Source of the DNA: Otatea glauca
Taxonomy: Eukaryota > Streptophyta > Magnoliopsida > Poales > Poaceae
Assembly (NCBI GenBank): GCA_036346275.1
Contig: CM070715.1
Coordinates: 70,357,667 to 70,421,666 of the forward strand
DNA length: 64,000 nucleotides
Direction of reading: 5' to 3'
Shown here piece after piece: positions 46,501 to 55,315 of the stretch (its first letter is position 1; each line of letters begins with the position of its first letter). Below the pieces are notes generated by a model. The model made no database searches, was not told the origin of the DNA, and was given only the letters and a program-made list of their open reading frames with translations. Both the position numbers and the translations under genes were made by a program.

Positions 46501-47060
46501 GGGGCAAGCCCAGTCGGTTGCCTGTGGCAAGATGAAGGCTTCCACGACCTTTATTTATGTTCCGCTGCTATTTCTTTACATTGAATAATGTAAGCCCTGT
46601 GTGGTTGACTTATCTGTAAGGAGACCATAAGGTCGTACAACTCGGTTTATATACATGTTTGCACTATTTATTCTTATATCCTTGTGATGTGCGTGATGTG
46701 CAACCACAGATGATCTGTGTGTGCTAAGCGTGATCTGGTGACACGAGAATACAGAGGGTCGGATTCTGATTCGGGGCCCGACAATTACTTAGAGGCCTAC
46801 AGCTGCTTGAAAATATCAGAGTACAATCTGTTGAGGCCTATGGTGATTCCTTACTTGTTGTATAGGAGGTTAAGGGAGAATATAATTGCTATGATGAAAT
46901 TTGGTTAAGTACTTAGAACAATGCCTTGCCGTAATCGGCTCGTTTACAGGGTTCACTATTAGTCATATTCTTCGAGAGATGAACGATACAAATAATTTAT
47001 TAGTTCAACAAGCATCGGGCTATAAAGTTTTTGGCCGATTTGAGGAATGTGAGCCGATTA

Positions 47061-48340
47061 AGAAAACAATGATGTGTGCTAATGCCGTTGATTGGAGAAT
47101 AGAAATAATGGAATACTTGATTGATCCTTCAAAGCCGACTGAGCGAAAAACTAGGCGGCAAGCTATAAAGTATGTGGTTCTTGATAACGTGTTATACTAT
47201 TAGACGTTGGAAGGTTTGCTGTTAACGTGCCTTGAAGCCGATGAAGCTAAAGTTGCAATGGGAGAAGTACATGAAGGAATTTGTGGATCACATCAATCGG
47301 CCTATAAGATGAAATGGTTGTTGAGGCGAATAAGGTATTTTTGGCCGACAATGCTGGATGATTGCTTCAAGTATTACAAAGAATGCTAGATTTGTCAAAA
47401 ATTCAGCAACGTACAATTAGCTCTAGCATCAGCTTTACATCCTATTATCAAGCCTTGCCCGTTTAGATGATGGGGGATAGATGAAATCGAACAAATATTT
47501 TCTGCCTCAAGTAAAGGCCATAAGTTTATTTTGGCTACGACCGATTATTTTTCTAAATGAGTTGGAGCCATCCCACTAAAAAATGTTACAAGTGTTGAAG
47601 CCATCGAACTTGTCACGAAACATATTATCCACTAGTTTGGAATTTCGTAAACCATTACGACCGATCAAGGTATTGTGTTTATGTTCGATGAGTTTCAGAA
47701 TTTTGCCAAGAGTTTAGGTATTAGGCTATTGAATTCATCACCTTATTATGAATAAGCAAACGGACAAGCTGAATAGTCTAACAAGACATTAATCAAGCTG
47801 ATCAAGAGAAAAATTGATGAAAAACTAAGGAACTAGCACTCAACATTGTCGGAGTTGCTGTGGGCTTATCGGCTTGCATATCATGGAGCAACAAAACTTT
47901 CACCTTATCAGCTGGTTTATGAGCAAGAAGCTGTTCTACCCATGGAAATTAATATCAACTCCATTCGAGTTGCCAAGCAAAACGGTTTGTCGGCTTAAGA
48001 TTACAGGGAATTAATGATTGATAATCTGGACAATTTGGCAGAATTACATTTACATACATTAAATCGGCTTAAGAAAAACAAGGTGAGAGTCGCTAAATCT
48101 TACAATAAAAAAAGTGATGCCTAAATCTTTTTATGAAGTTGATTTAGTCCGAAAAACTATACTACCTGCGGTTCTAAGGACAACCGATTTGGCAAATAGT
48201 CTCCTACGTGGGAAGGACCATATAGAGTTAACTGGCTTGTTGACGGGAATTCTTACATCTTGGAAACGTTGGAAGGTGTGGTGTTTCCTAAGGCGATAAA
48301 CGAAAAATACTTAAAGAAATACTACTCTAGCGTTTGGATT
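47061..48340 (+). pseudogene. pol: Tat integrase (element C)
   Basis: Zinc region: EVHEGICGSHQSAYKMKWL, RYFWPTMLDDCFKYYKEC, ICQKF. Core: LATTDYFSK (first Asp), TTDQG (second Asp) near 47658, ANGQAE followed by a stop and SNKTLIKLI near 47757, LLWAYRLAYHGATKLSPYQL. C-terminal: NLAELHLHTLNRLKK and YNKKSDA. At least eight stops interrupt it. Confidence 0.85.
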
Positions 48341-48576
48341 GGTTCCTAGTCAGCTATAAAAGTTTATCGCTTGAGAAGCCAAATTAATGCAATTAATTCT
48401 AGCTAAGTTAGAAATATGAAGCCAATTTCAAGTTTCATTGCAGAATCAAAGCATTAAGAAAATTGGTTAAACTGCCGATTGAAATTACAAGTACTTAAAG
48501 CATTTCACAAGATTGTTTTCCAGCCAACAGTATTACAAAATTTGTTCACGCATATCATATTACAAACATTAGCCAA

Positions 48577-51500
48577 TTACATCCTAGATCCAGGAAGCCA
48601 CGTGCCAAGAGCCGACAGAGACCCCGCGGCCTTAGCAATTGTCTCTAGTACCTCATCAAGGATTCTGTCATCTTCTTTGGCACTACCAGGTATAGGGACA
48701 ATTTTGGCCGATTGCTTCTTGACACCAGCCACGGCCAAAGCTATTCTAAGCTTTTGTTCTTTGATAGCCGATGTGGACTTCTCTATGAGTTGTTGGTCGT
48801 AGGATATCTGCTTTGTTAGCTTGGCCAACTCCTCTTCGAGAAGCTTTTTAGTTGACTCAAGCTTCAAGACTGCTTCTTTGTTGGTCTTGAGCGACTGGGC
48901 ATCAACATCGAATTTTTGTTTCTTAGCCTTGGCGTTGGCTACCAATTCGTTCAGAAGTTTTTGGTCGGCTTCTTGGGCCTCCTACAAGGTGATTCTAGCC
49001 TTAGCTGTCTCAACTACTGCCTTCTTGTCGTCCAGATGACAGACATCAAGCAGCGTAGCCATTGCTTCTGGAGGCAAATTGGCTTCGACGACGGCCATGG
49101 CGTCACAGAGTGGCTAATTGTTGTTAAGACTTTTGGCTTGTGGCCTTATACCAAGTTGAAAAGCTTGTTGAGCTGCTCTTGCATCCCCGGGGCCGATGTC
49201 ACCACGACCGACGCGTCCTTGGAGACTTCGAGGATTCTCTGGATGTCCATCGGGTAATCGTTCGTATCCACCACCTTAGGATCTTCCAAGTCGGCTAAGG
49301 AGAAGCCCAACAAATCAGTTGGGTTGGACGATGCTGGAGCAGCAACAATGGAGGCCGGTGGCGTCGGCTGTGAAGATGGTGTTGGATGCTCCAGGGATGC
49401 GGTCTTCAAGTAGGCTAAAATGTTAGCCACTTGTACTGACGAGGTTGGCTAGAAAAGAAATCAAAGTAGGTTAAGCCGATACATTGATATACTTATCAAG
49501 GAAAATTTATGAAGGCAACTTACCCCACCAGTAGCCGATGCATGTGGCGAACATTCGCCACTTCGTTCTTGAGGCTAGGAACCTCTGTTGGCGGGATCCT
49601 TGGACTTGGCATGCTTCTTCTCTGAAAATAATCGGCTACAAGTATTAGTCTCCGTAAAATGCTTGAGATAAAAACTACTAGCCGATTAACGTATACTTAC
49701 TGGATTGTTGTTGTTTCTCTATGTCCAATAGAGAAGGACTTTGGATTCCCAATGTGCCAGAAGTATAGCCCAAGAGGCCTATCGACTGGCACAGCCTTTT
49801 GGTCTACTGGCCGCTGCCCGATGGGCCAGTTACTGGTTTCTTCCCGGCTGCTTTAGTCTGCGAAAAAGAGACAAAGTCGATTAGTAAAAAGTTATGGAAT
49901 GAGTTCAAGAAGGAACAAAAACTACTTTACCCGATACCTCGCTGGTAATATTTATAACACTTGTGTTAGTGTATCCTGATGAACTAGCCTCGTCGCTAGA
50001 GTCACTGTTAGTAGTTACCGTTGGCTTTGGAAGATTTGGAAAAAATTCATTAATGATGGCCGACGGTGTCTTCTCTGAATACAGAGCCTCTGCAATGGCT
50101 GACCACCAAGACGAGAAACCTCCTGCCCGACGAGTGTTCAGGGAAAAATCGGCAAGTCTCGAATCTGGAAATCATCGGCTATCTCCAGGACGATGTTGGC
50201 CGCTACAACGTTACAGACTCAGGCTCTTGGTTGAAGCCAATTGAGGAGTTAAAAGCACGGGTTGAATTACCCGAATCCCAATTGACTAGCGTAGACTGAT
50301 GGATGATAAAATTCATACGAAAGCTAGAATGTCCAATTTCTTGTATGAAGTCCGACATGCAATACACTTGAGAAATAAATAACTTATACAACTCCAAGGT
50401 TTCACGACGCATCAAAGAACTGTCGGCTTTGAGATGCAGAAAGGATGGGCAGGAGTAGTCTGCTGCATTACTGTAACTGAAGAAATCCTGCTGTTTGAAA
50501 TCTTTACTTTCGAGCTGTAAGAAGAATGCCAAATATTTTCTCAAGTGAATAGGCGTGACCTTTGACTCATTCCCGGAGCAGAGTACAAATCTCTCTTCGT
50601 GCTATCGGCTTGCTCTGTATTGAGTCTATACGTCCTCAGGAGTATCTTCTTGCAGGAAAGGAGTGTCATCGGCTGGGTTTAAGTTAAAAGACTGGCTGAA
50701 TATATAATACAGCAAAGTCTGCACAAACCATAGAGGCCCTCCCACGTTGCCGGTGGTATAATCACCAAGGCCCGTAAAACGCCGACTCCTTATGATATGC
50801 AGCATCTGGTATACTGCACCCAGAAATGTTTTTCCTAGCGCTAGCCGACGGCCCTCAACAAATTGTTCGGCTATACTTTGATAAACTTGTGTCGGCCTAA
50901 GGGAAGCCCCACAGAAAACGAATCAGTCTAACCAAAGTTTAATAAAAGCAACATGCTCTTCGTCCGACACAGGCCTAGTTCCTTTATTGTTATTTCCAAT
51001 GTATTTGCTCCATCCTTCACCCTTGGATCGAATCAGCTTGAATTTCGGCTTGGCACTGAAAGCAAATACTTGCTCCCCAATGGGCCGTAGGCAGCAGAGT
51101 TGGGCTACGTCTAGCAGGGTTGGGCCGATTGGACCAATTCTAAATATGAAAGCATTTAAGGTGTCCGACCATAATAAAAAACCATGGCCACTAAGGGCTC
51201 ATTGGCCTCTAGATCGGCTAGAGATAGGGGAAGCGACTCAGCTATTCCCATCCTTTCCCATATTTCCCATTTTTGGGCTGTTACCCGATTATACCAACTC
51301 TTTCACCCCTTCAGCGCCGTCGGCCAGGCCCTAAAACTCTTGCTCCAACCTTCTATATTAAATCCAGAAGCCGATAGGGGGAGACGGGGAATCTCTTGAT
51401 TTATGACTGTGTCGGAATCAAGGTTTCCTACCAGGCCTAGATAATACTGGTCATTGCTATCAGGGATCGGAATGAGTACCTAATGAGAATCCATTCAGCC

Positions 51501-51642
51501 GATCTGAAAACGGGTCAAATAGCCGACTAGGAACTGGTGTGTTGGGAGCACTGAAGAGCTTGTCAAACAAAGAAGAACTTGAAGCCGATGTCAGAAGTTC
51601 TGAGAACTCGTGCGCGTGAAAATGACATTGTGGGGACCTCAT
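48577..51642 (-). pseudogene. Antisense gene between pol and the 3' LTR of Tat element C
   Basis: About 3 kb antisense to the element with coding-like pieces in order. 51642-51460: start region FSELLTSASSSSLFDKLF. About 51160-50560: PKFKLIRSKGEGWSKYIGNN, EEHVAFIKLWL, SRRFTGLGDYTTGNVGGPLW, FVQTLLYYIF, resembling the plant mobile domain found in aspartate/transposase-like accessory genes. 50544-50203: RKYLAFFLQLESKDFKQQDF. 49430-49146: Pro/Ser-rich. 48945-48577: Lys/Glu coiled coil ending at a stop. Antisense accessory ORFs at this place are known from Tat-lineage elements such as maize Grande. Stops and shifts show decay. The domain assignment is inference. Confidence 0.6.
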
Positions 51643-51649
51643 ATTTATA
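51642..51649 (-). promoter_or_regulatory. TATA-like box for the antisense gene
   Basis: Minus strand CCCTATAAATATGAGG, just upstream of the antisense coding start. The first ATG (51642) overlaps the box, so the true start may be further in. Confidence 0.45.
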
Positions 51650-51834
51650 GGGGGTGAAAAAAGGTGTAACGGCGGGAAGAGATTTCGAGCGGTGCGTGCA
51701 GTTAGAATTCAGATGCGCGTCTCAAGATTTTACGGCGTCATAAATGGGGAGATTACTAGTGTGAGAATTACGTTAAGCTGATGGCAACAGAAGCCGACAG
51801 ATAAGATTTTTGGAAAGATAACATGTTATCTCCC

Positions 51835-51850
51835 AAAAATAGGGGGCATA
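51835..51850 (+). other. Polypurine tract of Tat element C
   Basis: AAAAATAGGGGGCATA directly before the 3' LTR. Confidence 0.75.
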
Positions 51851-52529
51851 TGTTTGCACCAGAATTTGGCAAAAGTGTGGTCAAGTTGTCAGGCTATGGT
51901 TTAAGAGATATTTTAGCCGATATCGATATGGAAAGAGAGGTTTGAATTTGGATTATGGCCGATATTTATCTTAAGTAGGAAGAACTATCTGAATTGAGAC
52001 TGATACGGATCATGCTTTGTAGCGTGTTGGGGAAGGATACGATCGGTTGATAGCTATAAAAGATGGTCAAGAGCAAGCGAAAAAAACAACATAATCCAAT
52101 CAATCAAGTTGCATTACTTTTATTTACTTTCTGTCGACTAGGAGTAGCCTCTATAATTTAGATTCTCTCTTGTAATCTGATTTGATCAATAAAGTTGCGA
52201 ATCGCCGATTATTGATCACCTTCGATTACGTCAAACAGGTTTGATTTTCTCTGATCTTGTTGCGCATCGCCTTTTTCGGAAAAGATCTACCCTTATCATC
52301 TGATTAGCCTTAATCGGCTAATTAGACTTATCGTTACCCTAGATCTGATCGGCTTTTCAGCTGTTTAGATCTTTGCTGATTGTCTCGCTAGATCGGCTCT
52401 GAGCATATTTTACATTTATCTTACCGATTGCAGGTTCAAATCGGTTGGCACACCCCGAACCTCAGAACCCGGTGTTCGTCCATTGTGTTGTAGCCGATTA
52501 ACCCCTCTTCATGTTTTTTGACGCCAGCA
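51851..52529 (+). repeat. 3' LTR of Tat element C
   Basis: 679 bp, TGTTTGCACC..ACGCCAGCA; TATA and AATAAA at the family positions. Confidence 0.9.
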
Positions 52530-52534
52530 CACCC

Positions 52535-52579
52535 TCTCAGTGTTTTCAGCATCTGTGGTCACGCCGTCACCGCTGGTGA
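52535..52579 (-). pseudogene. pol: Ty3/gypsy RT fragment (base-layer element), between Tat LTR and CACTA
   Basis: Minus strand reads TSGDGVTTDAENTE, the stretch after LGHV in RT. LGHV itself is on the other side of the CACTA element. Removing the CACTA element (with one TGA) and the Tat element plus MITE (with one CTCTCAG) restores one frame from LGHV through to VKKWLRP at 34500. Confidence 0.75.
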
Positions 52580-53012
52580 CACTACTACAAAAAAACCCCT
52601 TTCTTGTCGGCCTATCACTGTCGGTTCGGCTAGAACCGACAGTCATAACACTATCACTGTCGGTTCGTAAGCTAGACTGGCACAAATGTTCGATCGAAGA
52701 AAAACCGGCAATGATAGTAACTTACCACTGCCGGTTCTAAAAAACCCGGCAATGATAATGGAGGAAGCATCACTACCGGTTCGAAATCCGAACAGGCAGT
52801 GATAATATTTTTGAAAAATCATAACTTTTTCATACGGAGTCGGATGAGGACAAAATTTATATGAAAATTGTAGCTCGCGATGAGATGTACAACTTTGTGG
52901 TTGACAAATTTTTATTTTAAGTCATTTCAATGTCCAAATAATCGTTGAAACTTTCGGATACGAAGGGATAAAAGGAAAACATATCTTATAGTAGTTGAGA
53001 AGTGTATATTAG

Positions 53013-53075
53013 GTGAGATGGTAAGGAAGCTTCGTGCGGAGCAGCAGGTCTTGTGTTCGACTCCTAGCAACCGCA
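53013..53075 (+). other. tRNA-like sequence inside the CACTA element
   Basis: GTGAGATGGTAAG resembles a pol III A box and GTTCGACTCC (53055-53064) fits a B box, about 40 bp apart. I could not fold a full acceptor stem, so this is a tRNA-derived or tRNA-like piece and not a gene. Confidence 0.4.
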
Positions 53076-53100
53076 CGCGCGCGTATTTTGCGTGAAAATC

Positions 53101-53516
53101 GTGTGACTTGTGACTTGCGATACGACCGTGCGTAGTAAATATAGGGTGGTTCAGGTGCAAATAATTTTTTTTATTTTAACGAGTGTGTTTTGGATTTACG
53201 ACTATCACCGCTGGTTCTCATACAAACTGACAGTGATACAGACTATGACTACCGGTTCGCATACAAAGTGGCAGTGATATCGGTATCACTGCCGGTTCTA
53301 GAACCGGCAGTGATAGTGCGTGTGACTTGTGACTTGCGATGCGACCGTGCGTAGTAAATATAGGGTGGTTCAGGTGCAAATAATTTTTTTTATTTTAACG
53401 AGTGTGTTTTGGATTTACGACTATCACCGCCGGTTCGCACACAAACCGACAGTGATACAGACTATGACTACCGGTTCGCATACAAAGCGGCAGTGATATC
53501 GGTATCACTGCCGGTT
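53101..53516. repeat. Tandem duplication inside the CACTA element, period 219 bp
   Basis: The stretch beginning GTGTGACTTGTGACTTGCGA occurs at 53101 and 53320; both copies run through the AACGAGTGTGTTTTGG block to subterminal repeats. The second copy is slightly shorter. Confidence 0.85.
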
Positions 53517-53576
53517 CCAATATCCAGCAGTGATGCCAGTTTGAAACCGGCAGTGATTTGATGTTCTGTAGTAGTG

Positions 53577-53890
53577 TGACATGTCCCAGGCATGTAAGTG
53601 TGGGCTGAGCAAAGACACGCTTAGACCTCTTGATCTTGAGTAGCTGCTGTTTAAGGATCTGAAATACTTGCTTTAAATGTGACCCATGCTCCTCTCATCC
53701 TACTATAGATCAAGATATCATCCATAAAGACTAGTACACACTTGTGCAACAGTAGGGCCAAGATGGTAAATGTAGCAGGGACGCTAGCAAGGACATTAGA
53801 CATCACCTTGAATTCATAATGGCCATGATGAGTTTCTAGTCACAATGATAAATATCACTAAAATAATTCAAACTTGACTCTGGATTCATT
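53577..53890 (-). pseudogene. pol: Ty3/gypsy RT palm fragment (base-layer element)
   Basis: Minus strand: ETHHGHYEFKVMSNVLASVP, ATFTILALLLHKCVLVFMDD, ILIYSR, then in another frame SKRVFAQPTLTCLGHV. The catalytic motif is FMDD. It is a chromovirus-type RT; the pieces to the left continue it. Confidence 0.85.
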
Positions 53891-54070
53891 TCTAGTTGTA
53901 AGGTCTGTAATCTTCATATTTTACCGTCATTTAGACATTTTTAGGTATCATGAATTCCAAGAATAATGTCAAACACTAACTCAACATGAAACATTGTTAG
54001 CCTTGACAGATGATAGCAATCATTAATCACCAAAACACTAAAACCTCTAAAATTGGGGCATATGTGCTTA
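53891..54070. other. Decayed internal region of the base-layer gypsy
   Basis: AT-rich sequence between the RT fragment and the PBS. Gag and protease are missing, so a large deletion is likely. Confidence 0.4.
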
Positions 54071-54086
54071 CAGGCTCTGATACCCA
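54071..54086 (-). other. Primer binding site of the base-layer gypsy
   Basis: Minus strand TGGGTATCAGAGCC, one extra G compared with the initiator tRNA-Met site TGGTATCAGAGC. Confidence 0.65.
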
Positions 54087-54089
54087 AAT

Positions 54090-54623
54090 TGTTACTAACC
54101 CGATTGAATTGAGGAGGATTTGGGGGTAAGGGGAAAATCAGGAAGAACAGGATTAGCTTTGGAGGGTAGTAGATAGAGTAATTGGGGAATTCGGTTTAGT
54201 GCTTACAATATTCAACACCTCCTCTCCTCCACACGGGGGAACACTTAATGGCTATTGCCCTTAAACGCACACAAAACACGACACCTACAGAACACACTCC
54301 TTAGGATCGTATTTCTTGTTGGGCCTTTTCTCTTGAACGAGCCTCGCCTCCCGCCTTGGTCGACTAAGACGCACAGGGCTCGTGACATATAGCTCAAAAC
54401 TGATGTCGGCCCAGCAAGCAGCAAGGGCTTCCTCACATGACTTGGGCTGCTTATATACTAAAAGTATAGATAATAGTAGAGACGACTACTGTCTATATAC
54501 TTCTCCATATCGTCTAAAGATAATTAAAGATAACTTCTACAATAGATCATGTCATCTTAACATTGTCTCTATGATTTCCTATAATCTTTTAGTTATGGTA
54601 TGAAAAAGTGTTTATTATAGACA
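54090..54623 (-). repeat. 5' LTR (at least partial) of the base-layer gypsy
   Basis: In minus orientation ends GGTTAGTAACA next to the PBS and contains the TATA box AGTATATAAGCAGCCC (54451-54457). It is cut on its upstream side by Tat element D; TGTCTATAATAAAC at that edge might even be the LTR start. Confidence 0.5.
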
Positions 54624-55286
54624 TGTTTGCACCAAGATTTGGCAAAGTTGTCAGGCTAAGCATTAAGAGATATTTTAGCCGATATCGGATATGGAAAGAA
54701 AGATTTGAATTTGGATTATGACCGATATTTATCTAAAAATAGGAGGAACTGTCCGACTTGAGGCCGATACGGATCATGCTTTGCAGCATATTGGAGGTGG
54801 ATACGATCGGCCGACAGCTTTAAAAGATTGTCATGGGCAAGCAGGAACACAATCCAATCAATCAACTCATATTACTTTTATTTATTTTCAGTCGACTAGG
54901 AGTAGCCTTTGTAATTTAGATTCTCTCTTGCAATCTGATTTGATCAATAAAGTTGTGCATCGCCGATTGTTGTTCACCTTCAATTATGCCAATCAGGTTT
55001 GATTTTCTCCGATCTTGTTGCACATCGCCTTCTTCGAAAAGGATCTACCTCAATCATCTAATTAGCCCTAATCGGTTAATTAGACCTATCATTAACCAGG
55101 ATTTGATTGCCTTTTTAGCTGTTTAGATCTTTTGCCGATTGTTTTGCTAGATCAGCTCTGAGCGTATTTTATATTTATCTTACTAATTGCTGGATCAAAT
55201 CAGTTGGCACGTCCCGAACCTCAGAACCCGGTGTTCGTCTGGTGTGTTATAGCCGATTAACCCTCCTTTATGTTTCGGCGTCAACA
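54624..55286 (+). repeat. 5' LTR of Tat element D
   Basis: 663 bp, TGTTTGCACC..GGCGTCAACA. Confidence 0.9.
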
Positions 55287-55315
55287 CACTCTTAGCACGC
55301 CTGGTAGGGCCAACA

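Larger units (their letters stand above)
43137..46783 (+). repeat. Solo LTR of a Tekay-like family (copy B4), 3.6 kb
   Basis: TGTAACACCC..GGGGCCCGACA with a perfect TSD ATTAC (43132-43136 and 46784-46788). Same architecture as copies B1-B3 but longer. Donor CTG|GTGAGT after 44036, 81-nt cassette at 45083-45163, exon-3-like segment at 46445-46500. GC-rich leader 43430-44700 with many chance ORFs. A TA-repeat palindrome lies near 44757-44782. Confidence 0.95.
42991..47060 (+). pseudogene. pol: Second (archaeal-type) RNase H of Tat element C, split by a solo LTR
   Basis: Left part 42991-43136 reads, across stops, MAVVLMDRY, GDGIGIVLVSLKGHSF-like and a truncated (N)QAEYEALL (GCTGAGTACGAAGCATTAC). 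Right part from 46784 continues with LRGL/EAY, then VKYLEQCLAVIGSFTGFTIS and ILREMNDTNNLLVQQASGY. A second RNase H after the first is characteristic of the Tat lineage. The solo LTR sits exactly in the AEYEAL motif. Confidence 0.7.
34622..52529 (+). mobile_element. Tat-lineage Ty3/gypsy element, 17.9 kb with two nested insertions
   Basis: LTRs 34622-35292 and 51851-52529; TSD CACCT/CACCC (34617-34621, 52530-52534). Order is PBS region, gag, protease, RT, RNase H, second (archaeal-type) RNase H, integrase, antisense gene, PPT. The second RNase H and the antisense ORF after integrase are hallmarks of the Tat lineage. Removing the insertions at 39894-42624 and 43137-46783 leaves about 11.5 kb. 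The first 270 bp of the two LTRs show about 22 differences, mostly transitions, so it is older than the Tekay element. Confidence 0.9.
52580..53576. mobile_element. Non-autonomous CACTA element, 997 bp
   Basis: Ends CACTACTACAAAAAAA and ..TGTAGTAGTG; perfect 3-bp TSD TGA (52577-52579, 53577-53579). Subterminal repeats of the form TATCACTG(C/T)CGGTTC occur in both orientations near both ends (52604-52770 and 53200-53550). No transposase. Contains a 219-bp tandem duplication and a tRNA-like stretch. Confidence 0.95.

Noticed and set aside
48479..49257. Plus-strand ORFs in the region after Tat integrase
   Set aside because: They are shadows of the minus-strand coiled-coil and Pro-rich pieces, which have the better composition.
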